Part shown: positions 22,365 to 32,949 of the stretch, one piece after another | Numbering within the stretch: position 1 is the stretch's first letter | Layout of the letters: every line of letters starts with the position of its first letter | Assembly (NCBI GenBank): GCA_026874595.1 | Contig: CM049314.1 | Coordinates: 73,982,300-74,046,299, forward strand | From: Sipunculus nudus | Taxonomy: Eukaryota > Annelida > Sipuncula > Golfingiida > Sipunculidae | DNA length: 64,000 nt | Direction: 5' to 3' | Position numbers and translations under genes: made by a program | Notes under the pieces: generated by a model | The model's database searches: none | What the model was told of the DNA's origin: nothing | Seen by the model: the letters and a program-made list of their open reading frames with translations, nothing else

Positions 22365-25300
22365 TTTTAAAAGTTTACACATTTTTCTCTATTTTTGAGA
22401 TATATAAATACAGACTAAATCTTGGCCTATTGGTTAATCTGTTTGATGCTTCAGTTGAATGGGTATATACTACCATTTTGATGATAAAATTTCTTTTTGC
22501 GAATCTCTTCCCAGTCAGCTGAGCGTCATGACCCATGGGTCACTTGTTAATATATCAATTCCTCTATATATTTCCTATGTACGTACCAGAAATTACTTCA
22601 ATATTTTTTAAATTCTTGAAATAATTGGCCCAAACATAATGCACTTTGAAAAAATTCAGGAAATATATTTACTCCCTTAACTTGAGAATTGTTGGAGCTA
22701 GAGACTTTCTTTCAGGTATATAACTATATTTAATCAAGATTCAATTGTATACCAAAAATTAGATCTGAATTTTTTAAATTTTATAAGTTATTAGCATAAA
22801 TATATAATCAGTACCTTGAATTTTACCCAGATTTGACCAATGCACATTTTTTCCTGTAACTGCTGTGGGTTTAATTTTCACAGTATATTACCTTAAGTAT
22901 TTCATCTCTATACATCTGAAATTTTAAACCAGTTGATCAAAAACTGTAGATTTTATTCAAGTTTTTAAGCACCACGTAAAGTATTCATTAGATCAAGCAA
23001 GTGTTATGCAGTTTGCTAGATCTCAGCTCCCTAGCTTCCCAGGCCAGCTCTCAGATCCCAAAATTTGGCATACAGTTAGATGTCCCCCCTACCATACCAC
23101 TAGAGCTTCATTCCTTTGAGATATTAAGAAAACTTTAATTTTCAATTAAAAACCCATTGTTACACTTCAAGACTGCCTAATATCAAAACCACTGATCTAA
23201 CTTTGATCATATAAAATATACATGTTCTTCTACTTATACTCTATGCACATGCCAGTATTGTTGTGAGTATTGCGAAATTGTTTTAAGGTATGGGCCTGAA
23301 CATAATGCACTTTGTAGACAAGAAATATATACAAATTTTATAAGTTATTAGTATAATCATAAAATCAGTACCTAAAATTTGCCTAAGTTTGATCATGGCA
23401 TGTTTGTTTCCTGTAAGCACTGTTGATATAATTTTCATATCATGCAGAAATAAGGATTTCAACTTGTTAGTTTTGAAAGTTGAAAGAATTACCAAAAACT
23501 GTAGTTTTATTAAAGTTTTTAAAGAGACCATGTCAGACCCAGGCTCAACCCCCCCCCCCCCCCCCCCCCCCACAGTCACCTGTATGTCCTCTACTTGACC
23601 TTTCAGGCCAATTATGCACGCTTGACGTTGGGCATACACTCACAGCTTGTTGCTGGCCACAACTTATCGAGGTGTCCAATCCAGCTCATCTATTAATTGT
23701 TTAGACCAACAGCATAACAATATACAATGAATAAATAAATTTTTATAGGTCTATAATAACAACTTTAAAAATAATCAGTAGAAAAGTAATTTGACAGTTG
23801 ATGATTAAGAGGGAATTACCTTTCAGTTATTGATGTTTTGAATTTAGTGTGGATTGATGAAAATGTATTCCAAGTAACACCATTGAATCACCTATGGTAT
23901 TTTTCTTTTCAGTTTTAATAATGAAAAAAAAATATTTAAATTATATTGTTCTATACTATTAGGAATTATATGAAGGAAATCAATGATTAACAAAGATGCA
24001 GTTGATAATATAAATCTAAATTCCCAGGTCTTTTCCAAGTGTTTCAGCTTGTTAATTTATATTTATTTCAAAATTTAAAAAAAAAGTTAAAATGTCAAAA
24101 TCTTTAAATTTTACTCGGACAGGTACTGATTAAAGATGTCAATATGTTTCACTTATGACATTCAGACACGTGGCTGTAACAGCTGTCACAAGACTATGTA
24201 AATAATCAATATTTATATTACTGGTTCCTATATTTCAGTTAATAAAATTAAACTTGCCCATCTCTAGTTTTCTTTTGTATAATTTATAGGGTGTTCTTAT
24301 CCTTGGGTTATTTTTTACACAGATAATGGTTTCATAGCTGAGATATTTAAAATTTTTTTCTGATACTTTTTTTTTAAATAAAAAAGATTAAATATGATAA
24401 AAAATCAGATCTTAGACAAGTTCTCATTATGATTTCTTTAATGTTAACAATTGTCTTAAGACTTTTGCTAATGCATAGATTGATGTGAAGGTAGTTCAAA
24501 GTGAATATTATAGTTTTATTTTTTGAATATAAATAAAATTCATAAAACCAGGTTCTTTTAGTCATTATTTAAATTTGTGATATTTGTTTATTCTGGATTC
24601 TCAAGAACTTTGTTTGGCTGAAACTGAATAAATACCAGAGATGGTGCAGTACTTTTCAAATGTATTTGAATGCAAATATGAATATTTTCTCCATCATTTC
24701 ATGTATAAGGATAGGAATACAGGTAAAAATGAAAGTATTTGAATACAAATGCATTCATGAATATATTCTATAATATCATTTAATAATCATTTATTTCAAT
24801 AATATTATTAAAAAATCGTTGATAAAAAAAAATGATACTGTTATTATTTTTAATTTGAATTATACTTGACACAGTATTTGTTATTAATTTTTAATAAATA
24901 GTTTAACTTTTCAAATAATTCTGCTGCAATGTAGGTAAAGTGTTATGGCCAAGTCAAAACCTGTGGGATAATAGCACACCATTTCCAACTGTAAATAATA
25001 TTAGTGAAATCAATCCTCTTCGTTGTCTCCAAGGATATTATCAAAATCTTACATAACTTGAGTTAAACACCATCAGCTCATAATAGAGCTTATATTACCT
25101 CACAAAACCAGCCTTTGCCTACCTCCTCTTCCAAATTATATTTTATGATCATATATAACAGCTGAGCGCCGTTACCCATGGGTCCCTTGTTTGTACGGGG
25201 GTATCAGTGCCTGTATCATACTGAGGGCTACAAAAAACTTCTTCTGTGAAACCATATGGCCAAATTATTTAATGTTGCACAGAAATGATCCTAGGGTAGT

Positions 25301-25790
25301 TTTTATCTGAAGTTTGTTCAAATGGTCTCTGTTCAGTGACCTTTGGCTGAGTTATGGGAAGCTGAATTTAGTCATATGCCATAACAGCCCATTTTAGCTC
25401 AGTGGCTAAAAAATCTTCTCAAAACTACTCGGCTAAATTCTGTAATCTTACACATTAATTATCCCTACATGTTGATAATTCAAGTTTGGCGAAATGGTTT
25501 TGGTTTAGTGCTTTTTGGCTGAGTTACGGGAAGCTGAACTTAGCCAGTTTGCTCTATCTTCCTATATGAGTTATAAACCTGCAAAACTTTTTTAGACTGA
25601 CGCCACTGAAGCCAATTTGTTTAATAATTTACAAGAATAATCCCCACAATAATTTTATAATGATTATCTTTTATGGTTTCACATGAATGATTTTTGGCTG
25701 AATTATGGAGATTGAATTGAGTCATTTTACCATTTTACCAGATTGCCAAAATTTTCCAGTGCCTGGATGTTTGCCACTAGCCAAGATGAG

Positions 25791-25949
25791 GTCAGCTCTT
25801 TAAATTGCTTTGGCACAGTGCAAGGATTGGAAGATGCCTATGTGCTGCGGTCTGACTACTATAACAACGTGGTTTTGTACTTTTGTGGTATTATTTAAAA
25901 GAGGTCAATGCAAGTCTGTTTAATTTAAAGTTATTTCAAGTAGTGACTT
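25791..25949. other. Short unassigned stretch between E and D
   Basis: No recognisable feature. Confidence 0.4.
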
Positions 25950-26480
25950 TGAAATTTGAAATTTCTTAAACTTGGCATGTTCATCCAGCTGAAAAGTTTG
26001 CTCGTAAACCAGACAGGTGGTGCCACCTTCCTTTGCTTTTGTAAATTAAATGAATGCCGTTTTTCAGAAGTTAAGCCAAGTATTGGAATGAAATTGTGCC
26101 TATCCATGAACTTGGACTCCTCCCTCTTATTACCAAGACTGGTGGTGCCGCCTACAATCGTTTTCCTGTGGCGTCCATCCCTACATGTGCTTTGGATGAA
26201 ATTACTATTATTTCAGGAGTGGGTCAAGTAATATGTCTGAGAATGGGCATGTTCATCCATCTTGGAAAGTTTTCTCGTTAAGCCGACAGTTGGCGCCACT
26301 CACCTTTCCGTTTCAGAGAATTAATGCCATTTTCTGAGGAGTGATTTACAGTATTGGCCTAAAATTGTTCATTTTCAAAGATCTCGGGCTCCCCCATCTT
26401 GTACTTAAGACTGGTACCGCCATCTGCAATCGTTTTCCTGTGGCGTCCATCCCTACATGAGCTTTTTGGTGAAATTGCTC
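25950..26480 (+). repeat. Element D, two roughly 272-bp units related to family A core
   Basis: GGCATGTTCATCCA occurs at about 25976 and 26248, and CGTTTTCCTGTGGCGTCCAT occurs in both units (26158 and 26430 areas). Each unit has a degenerate GGTGGTGCCACC or GGCGCCAC site. It borders the C-terminal end of the gypsy integrase relic on the minus strand. Confidence 0.6.
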
Positions 26481-27120
26481 ATATATCTCAAAAGGACTCA
26501 TCAAAAGAATCTACAGTCGTACTGGTGCTAACATGGCGACCACGGATGCGAATTACACGGGGTTTTGTTTGGCGATATTCAGCTTTTCGGTTTGCATCAT
26601 GTGGTTAACAGTTAATAAGCAGTAACAAATTTCTTTGGTGTTTCCTCTGACGTCCATTAACATCAACTGGAGAAATAACATAAACAGGGATACCTACCTT
26701 GGTTGTACCTGGACTTAATAGATTGTTTCTTCCCACCTATTAGCAATTTTCTGCCTTACTTTAAGATCTACATTTCTTACCAGGACTTTGTTCCAAGGCA
26801 TTAAGACAGTATTGTGGTAGCGACGATCGTATGATTTATGTCATCGCATATTTGCTGTGGCAATACGTTGCTCAGTTTTGTAAGCAAGAGAGTTGATTCT
26901 TTGAATTAGCCACGTACGTCTGATAAGGTGTAGTATCAGAAGACTGTGTATGTCTTAAAATTAAATCTATGGGCAGACGTGGGTGTCGACCAAACGTAAG
27001 AAAATTTGGGTGAATACCCTGTTGCGTCATTTCGGGTACAGTTATATGTGTTGGTTAAATATCCGACATGGTCTATCATTTCTTCTTCTGATCTGATTCT
27101 AATGTTACTCGCATGCTAAT
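26480..27120 (-). pseudogene. Ty3/gypsy integrase C-terminal region
   Basis: Minus-strand reading, in changing frames, shows the block around TYNCTRNDATGYSP (about 27080-27020), a segment of the FGRHPRLPIDLI type, and further on KVRQKIANRWEETIY and GIPVYVISPVD, which are hallmark positions of the integrase C-terminal part of Ty3/gypsy elements. Several stops and frameshifts are present. The catalytic core lies upstream on the same strand but is separated by an unassigned stretch of about 500 bases. Confidence 0.7.
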
Positions 27121-27640
27121 GTAGCAGGCTCCACTTAACTGTTAGTCTATAGTTCTTTCTTCTGGGCCCTGTGTTTCCGGGATGAATTCAGAAGCTTAGA
27201 TCACAGGGAAGGGAATGTCATATACACACCAAACTTTAAACAATTGACATACAAGCTATCCTATATATATTTCAAGTATCTACTGTCTTTTCAAATCTAG
27301 ATTTTATTGTTTGCCAGTATTTTAAATGATTATGCTTTTTCCAGGAAAAATATTTGGATTTTTGTTTTATCTCATTGGTCCTTAAATGCTGGGTTTTAAA
27401 ATTTGAGATACATAAACATAAACCAGATTAAATTAAGTACTGTAAGTTTTATGAGTTTTCATCAATTAGTTCAGATGATATATATATATTTTTGGTTTTT
27501 AGATACACAGCTTTATGTCATTAGGTTAGCCAAATGGCTCAGAAGGGGGTGCTTCGTTCAGGTCCGCACAGCACTTATGTAATGACCTGTCCTGCTGGCT
27601 TGCAGGGTCCAGCTATCAGTGTCTGATGAGTTAAATGTGA
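27121..27640. other. Unassigned stretch within gypsy integrase
   Basis: AT-rich sequence lying where only about 30 integrase residues are expected, so about 480 bases appear to be extra. I could not define its ends or family. Confidence 0.45.
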
Positions 27641-27793
27641 TAAACAGCCAGCCTTTCTTCTTTGTGAGTAGCATACAGCCTTGCTACACTAAGTAGAGTC
27701 CGGTTGAATCGTTCCACAGGGTTTTCTTGGGGGTGGTAAAGAGTAGTGTGGGTGTTCTCGGTACCAGCGAATTTACACAATTTTCTGATGTTT
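27641..27793 (-). pseudogene. Gypsy integrase core, part after the A3 insertion
   Basis: One minus-strand frame reads LCKFAGTENTHTTLYHPQEN followed by PVERFNRTLLSVARL, which includes the expected catalytic Glu of the DDE triad (in ERFNRTLL). It directly abuts the 3' side of A3. Other frames through this region are shadows. Confidence 0.75.
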
Positions 27794-28920
27794 TCACAAA
27801 AAAGAGGTTTTGTGGATACCTTGTATTCGACCGGGTCACGACCCCGCCGCCGCTGCCGCGTTCATTTCCGGAATAGAACTCTGAGACCACTGGACAGGTT
27901 TTTCCGACACTTCACACCATTATTTGGTCACATGTGAACTGCTGCCAAAATATTTTGCGTTGACCTCTGACCTTTCCTGTCTCCAGTGCGTCCATTTGTG
28001 CGTCTTTTGTGACACATTAACCCACATATCTTCGGACTCGTTTGACCAGTCAGGCTAAAAATTTTGCACAAATGTAGCCCTTAGAAAGATTTATAGCATA
28101 CATAAAAAATGGAGGCACCAACTGCAACAATTTTTGCACAGCATCCATCTGTTGTTTCTGTCTTGGGATAAAATCACCCATATCTCTGCAGTCGTTTTAC
28201 ATATCTGCCTAAAATTTTGCTTTTGTATTCATCCTGAATAGCTTTTTTGATTTTTATGAGAGGTGGCGCCATCTACATTCACGTTCAGGTATCCAGGCTT
28301 ATATCTCAAGACTGGTTTGACGTATCCTCCTGAAATTTTGCAACCTGCAACCATTTTTGCACAGCGTCCGTCTGTATGTCTGCCGTCGGATGAAATCACA
28401 CCTATCTCGGCAGTGGTTTGAGTTATCTGCCTAAAATTTTGCATGTATATACATCTTGGATAGCTTTCTCGATTTTGTGGCAGAAAGCGCCAATAAACAT
28501 TTATGTTTACGCTGCAGACATCCATGCTATTATCTAAGGACTGGTTTGACATATACCCCCGAAATTTTGCATGTGTATAGATCACAAATAGCTCTTTATC
28601 ATACACAAAATTGATGGCGCCACCTTCGACCAATTTCGCACAGTTTCTTTCTCTTTGTCAGCTGTGGGATAAAATCACATATATACAAGCAGTGAATTGA
28701 ATTATCTGCCTAAAATTTTTCATATGGATAAAACTTGGATAGCTTTCTGGATTTAGTGGCAGGTGGCGCCACCTACAAACACATTTCGGCTGCAGACATC
28801 CATGCAAACATGCAACACACCTCACTCAATTTCCTCTTGCCTTTTAATTCATGCCTCACTACACCCGTCTCACTCTGATTTCAGTGGATACACGTTGTCA
28901 CTTGTCTTGAAATTTTCTAG
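27794..28920 (+). mobile_element. Helitron-like element A, copy 3, inside gypsy integrase
   Basis: The 5' hairpin is partly decayed (CACAAAAAAGAGGTTTTGTG then GATACC), followed by a CCGCCGCCGC patch, CACATGTGAACTGCTGCC, three to four diverged units (perfect GGTGGCGCCACC at 28762) and an end with CACTTGTC and TTCTAG before T. It splits the gypsy integrase core. The boundaries (plus or minus 3 bases) come from where integrase coding stops and resumes: with the insert set aside, the spacing of integrase landmarks is normal. Confidence 0.65.
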
Positions 28921-29350
28921 TCCGAGACTCGAATTGTGTTCCTTGATTACTGTGAATTTTCACAGGGAACCCATAATGATTGACGAAGTTATCATATAGC
29001 AATTAAGCTGTTGGTATAGCTTAGGTTATTTTGCAAAGAAGGGCCAGGGCATATCTAGTATAGTCATTTGTCATAACCAAAATATGCTCGCTACCTCTCT
29101 TTATGGGTTTGAGACTGAGAAAGTCTATGCATAGTAAACTCATCAGCTCTGATGATGTAATAGAAACCAATGATGCCGTATCAGGTGGTGTTTTCTGTCT
29201 TACACAACAAGGACAATTCTTTACATATTCTCTGATATCTTTTGTCACATTTGGCCAAAAGAATCTTTTTCCAGCTAAAGTGATACTCCTATCTGGACCA
29301 AGATGTTCTACGTCATTGTGAACTCTGAAAGAGCCAATGGTCCGAGGCCA
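28921..29350 (-). pseudogene. Gypsy integrase zinc-binding and core, part before the A3 insertion
   Basis: The minus strand gives an HHCC-type zinc-binding region (His residues in HNDVEHLGPD, then CPCCVRQK), followed by LLCIDFLSLKPIKRGSEHIL with the first catalytic Asp (CIDF), MTNDYTRYALA, and, to the edge of A3, NHYGFPVKIHSNQG. In that last block the second catalytic Asp expected in HSDQG is Asn. The frame is open for 75 codons (29248-29021), then a stop follows within the Ala-rich stretch. This integrase is inactive by substitution as well as by insertion. Confidence 0.8.
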
Positions 29351-29719
29351 GTTGGCACCACTTACTAATAGGTGTCCTCCTCATTGTTTATTATTTTACG
29401 GAAAAGTAGGTTATCTTTACATGTTAAAGATTTCAGCTTTTTGAACAAAGTTAGTTGTTAAGTATTCAAGTTTTATGTTTGAATCTGACAGTGGTCTCTA
29501 AAATGAAGGATAAAAGGTAAGGCGGAATCTTATAATTGGGCAGTTGCAACATCTTGACTGTAGAGTTTGAGAGGTTTAAATGACAAAGCTAGATTCTGGA
29601 TGATCAGTTAAACCAGACACAATGTCATGGGAAGACAAACCTGCTTCACATAAAGCTTTAATAACGTTTCCAGGTATGGTTTTGTCACCTTTTTCCTGAT
29701 CGTTCTTTGCTTTAGATAT
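29351..29719 (-). pseudogene. Gypsy linker between RNase H and integrase, decayed
   Basis: The minus strand retains short recognisable pieces (for example VIKALCEAGLSSHD) among stops. No separate feature is visible. Confidence 0.5.
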
Positions 29720-30130
29720 ACCGGACAGGGCATCTGCGTCGATGTTATGCTTTCCAGCCCGGTACTGAATATTGAAGTTATAGTTGGCCAGGTCTGCTAC
29801 CCAGTGTTTTCCAGTTGCATCCAGCTTTTCTACTTGTCCTAATATATGTCAGAGGGTTATTGTCAGTGAAGACTATAAATTTTGAGCCGTGAAGGTTGTC
29901 CTTGAATTTGTCGGATTACATACCATTATAAAGCCAAAAATTCCAGTTTATATATTGGATAGCGAGATTCAGAAAGTGATTAGCTCGAGCTGGCGAATGC
30001 TTTAAGGCCCTTTTGTCATTCTTGCTCGTGGTACAAGAAACCGGCGATGCCATCAAAGCTGGCATCCGTATGGAGTATGAACGGTTTGGAGAAATCCACA
30101 AATGCCAAAACTTCAGATGAGCACAACATG
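29720..30130 (-). pseudogene. Gypsy RNase H relic
   Basis: The minus strand shows FIVFTDNNPLTYI (about 29855-29885), then KLDATGKHWVADLANYNFNI, and YRAGKHNIDADALSGI at 29710-29760, the usual end of Ty3/gypsy RNase H. The upstream part with LMASPVSCTTSKNDKRALKH lies at 30050-29990, in another frame. The order is correct for a gypsy polyprotein on the minus strand. Confidence 0.75.
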
Positions 30131-30221
30131 TTAATAAGTTTTCAAACGCTTGATCATGCTGATCTGTCTAAACGAAAGTAGGACTGTGGGATGTTTAACT
30201 GATTTTTTCAGACTTATTTGA

Positions 30222-30720
30222 TTAATTTTGGGGTCCTCTCATTAGAGATTGAAGGGGTTTGGCTATTCTAGCAAAATCTGGTACAAACCAACGATGAAAC
30301 CGGGCAAAGCCAAGTAATCCTCTCGCGTCTTGAATAGAATTGGGTCTTGGCCATTGGCGCAGGACCTCAGTTTTTGCAAGATCTGTCTTAATACAATCTT
30401 TAGACACTCCATGCCTAAGATATTTGATCTCATTCTGCACAAAGCAGCACCTGATGGTTTCAGTTTAAGACCAGCATTAGATCAGCCTTCGAAAGCAGAA
30501 TCTAGCCGTACAAGTCGTGAACGAGAAAACACAATAATGCTGTCTAAGTATAGCAGGCGTTCTTTAAAATGTAAACCCCCTATTACACTTTGCATCAACC
30601 GTTGGAAGGTTGCGGAAGCGTTTATTAATCTGAAAGGAATGGTTTTAATCTCATAAAACCCAAGGAGCCAACAGTAAAGTCAGTCTTGGCTGTATCCTTT
30701 TCTGCCATTTGGACTTGCCC
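30222..30720 (-). pseudogene. Gypsy reverse transcriptase relic, truncated
   Basis: The minus strand reads KTDFTVGSLGFYEIKTIPF, LINASATFQRLMQSVIGGL and LLYLDSIIVFSRS, the RT palm, where the second Asp of the catalytic YLDD box is Ser. Then come EIKYLRHGVSKDCIKTD, RQWPRPNSIQDARGLLGFAR and FVPDFARIAKPLQSL, the RT connection. The N-terminal RT blocks between protease and palm are missing (only about 100 bases separate them), so a deletion has occurred. The frames change near 30450. Confidence 0.8.
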
Positions 30721-30827
30721 TTGTAAAAGCATTTACAGTGACTTTACAACGAGAAGAGACAGTTGTTTGCTTAGGTCCGTACGCTCGCTTAAAGTGGTTT
30801 GAGGAACTCTGACTAAAATACAGTGAA

Positions 30828-31215
30828 TTAAATGCAAGTTGTCACGGTGTAGATTCCTATTATTGCTGGATAAATTTGTCTCCTCATCTCACATTTAAGA
30901 GTATGCAATAAGGTAGTGAAGGCATTGGTCCCTAGTAGAAAAGGCACATCGCTGTTAAATTCGGTGTCCTTTATTACCAAGACAGGGAACGAAAAAGTCC
31001 TATTAAATAAGGATTGGAATGTTAAGTCTACTTGAATTATTCCACAGTACCCAATTGGTTGTCTACTCACCTGTTTAAGATCCACCAGTTCATCAATTAC
31101 CGATAGATCTTCGAAAGCCAGATTTTGTCCAGCAGACCAGTGAGCTACAGTACATACCTGTGACCCGGTAGCAAATAGTCTTGGACAAGATTTCCTATCT
31201 GGCTCCATTTTGATA
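30828..31215 (-). pseudogene. Gypsy protease relic (retropepsin-like)
   Basis: A 126-codon minus-strand frame holds LFATGSQVCTVAHWSA, the position of the retropepsin active site (normally D-T/S-G); here the Asp is Ala, so no activity is expected. Later blocks, QPIGYCGIIQVDLTF, FPVLVIKDTEF and FLLGTNAFTTL, fit the flap region and the ILGxN-type C-terminal block of gypsy proteases. Gag zinc-knuckle sequence lies on the far side of B4. Confidence 0.75.
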
Positions 31216-31303
31216 ATCTCGTTTTTTATGAGAGGGGTTTTGGTCGATCTAGGATTAGTGACTTTTTGTTGGTTTGTGGGTGTTGTGAGGTAGGTAGGGC
31301 CTA

Positions 31304-32535
31304 TTTTTACCTCAGCTTATTATAAGTCATCTGAGCTAAGGTCGTGGTCCATTGTCCGTCTTCCGTCCGTCCGTTAGACTGGCTTGTTTTGAAACTTTGT
31401 CCTACGAATCCGAAATTAGGCATACTGTTAGATGTCCGCAAGATCTCCTACCAAACCAAAAAATGGGTCACTGCGACTTCGTGCCTTTGAGAAGTTGAGG
31501 AAAAATCTCAAATTTCATTTACAAACCTATTATCATACTTCAACTGCCTAATATTAAAACCACTTGTCCGTTTTTCTTAATATTTACTGGGGGAGATCCC
31601 CTGCTGTGAAAGGTGAACTGTTATTCTCATTTCAGCCCCCCCCCCCCCCCCCACCAACCATACCCATCAAGTGTTATTCAGTAATTGATATTGTGTGCAT
31701 CGTATTTCCTAAATTGTAATGCTGTTTCCACTCCAATATACAAAACATTCCTTAAAAAGTAATTCAAGGATTTATCAGAAGATGCCGTGTTAATGTAGCT
31801 TTTTTGAAGAAATCCATTTTCTTTTAAATGATTTTAACAAATTAAAATAAAATTAAACCCATTAGTATGCATATATTTATAAAATATGAAGCAAATTATG
31901 GATAAATAAAGGCATAATTTAAATTGTGAATTGTGAATCAAGTATTATTTTTAGATATTTATTGTTTTGCAAATTAAAAAGAAATATTTTTGTGGTAAAA
32001 ATTAATATGCATTAGTATGCATGATGTTAACTGACAAGATTGAGATTTATGATGATACAGAATTATAAATCAACTTTTATATTCAGATTTATATGTTTTT
32101 TTGGAAATTTATAGAAATATAAACTTTAAATAAAAAATGTGATAAAAAAATTAAGAATATAATACAAACATTTGATCATTTTTTTCATTCCTCAGCAGAA
32201 TTGGAAATCAGGCTTTGTTTGCCTTGTATGAATATGCAGAATATATGTATGTTTATAATACGTATTATATGTATATTTTTGATCATGGAGTGTTTTACAG
32301 TTCCTGCAGGATGGTGGCGCCACCTGTATTATTTTTAAATGTTTACGCATATCCATTTATTTTTGAGACCTTCAAAACAGTGGTCATTCGTTAACAGGGC
32401 ATAAATCATAGACGCGGGAGCAAGAAGCTTCTAACTTAACATCCTGGGAGGTCCATCAAAAATCCATCTAGTACCACACTATTGCAAATACCTACTGGTC
32501 AATCAGCTGAGCGTCAAGACCTATAGGTCACTTGT
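31304..32535 (+). mobile_element. B-family element B4, between gypsy protease and gag
   Basis: The left end is diverged (TTTTTACCTCAGCTTATTAT with AAGTCATCTGAGCT), followed by GTCCGTCTTCCGTCCGTCC and B-core sequence. A poly-C run lies at about 31627-31643. The right third is B'-like (GGTGGCGCCACC at 32313) and ends ATCAGCTGAGCGTCAAGACC, TATAGGTCACTTGT. It mixes B and B' parts. The target joins as T|T. Confidence 0.65.
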
Positions 32536-32539
32536 TGTA

Positions 32540-32949
32540 GTAACTGGCCTCTTTTGTCTCTTTGATTATGACATTGGTTTATATTATGGGCGTTACGCTT
32601 GCAACTGTTACAATACAATTCCGCGGAAATCTAATTATAGGGTTAGAACCAGTTTTCTGTGAATCGGAGACTTTCTATAACACGTCAATCTGGCTCATAA
32701 TTTCCCAATCGTACTAATAAATTTTCCTTCTAGAGAATCAAGACGACTTAACAATTTGTTAAGGGAGGAGTTGTCAGCCTTTCCTGACTGGAAAGACATT
32801 TGGTTAGTTTGTGAAGTCTTTCGAGGTATTATAATGCTCTACAATCCACAAAGAATTCATCAAACTCTTCTTCATTATTATAACGATGGCGAAATGCATC
32901 TTGAATTTCTTTAACAGCTAATCCATTCCGAAACTTTGAAGGCATATTC
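32540..32949 (-). pseudogene. Gypsy gag C-terminal part with a CCHC zinc knuckle
   Basis: The minus strand begins with MPSKFRNGLAVKEIQDAFRH and DEFFVDCRAL (32945-32830), followed by decayed sequence and CNSCKRNAHNINQC at about 32580-32625, a perfect CX2CX4HX4C zinc knuckle as in retroviral-type gag nucleocapsids. Frames change more than once. It lies between B4 and the B'5 composite; gag continues at 34835. Confidence 0.7.

Larger units (their letters stand above)
18461..22547 (+). mobile_element. B'-type element with 337-bp satellite core (B'3)
   Basis: The 5' end is TTTAGCTCAGCTGACTGAAA with its hairpin partner AGTCATCTGAGCT, followed by a GTCCGTC microsatellite. The 3' end is GTCAGCTGAGCGTCATGACC, CATGGGTCACTTGT at 22514-22547. 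GCTCAGCTGAC at the left and GTCAGCTGAGC near the right are exact 11-bp inverted repeats, and GACCCATGGGTC is a perfect palindrome. The core is a tandem array of about eight 337-bp units. Element A2 sits inside the last unit. There is no coding sequence. Confidence 0.75.
18149..25190 (+). mobile_element. B-family element B2, split by nested B'3
   Basis: The left part (18149-18460) has the TTTTTTAGCTCAGCTGAC end, the 5' hairpin and a (GTCC)n tract, then B-core sequence up to CTGATATTGACC. The right part (22549-25190) resumes with ATTCCTCTATATATTTCC and B-core sequence that aligns to 61035-63243, ending CAGCTGAGCGCCGTTACCCA, TGGGTCCCTTGT. A poly-C run lies at 23549-23572. It is more diverged than B1 and B13. 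Confidence 0.75.
17763..25790 (+). mobile_element. Repeat element E, split by nested B2
   Basis: The outer pieces are 17763-18148 and 25191-25790. Both contain a roughly 177-bp unit with TTTGGCTGAGTTAYGGGAAGCTGAA and a preceding GTTTGTTCRAATGGT (units near 17960, 25332, 25508, 25686). The left piece ends GGTATTGGTGGCGCAACCTG, CATTGTCC, where B2 begins in a T-run. The right piece resumes directly after the B2 end CCCTTGT. E has no coding sequence, and its true ends are not defined. Confidence 0.6.

Noticed and set aside
27520-27600. Possible tRNA (GGTTAGCCAAATGGCTCAGA)
   Set aside because: No B box and no cloverleaf; the resemblance is superficial.
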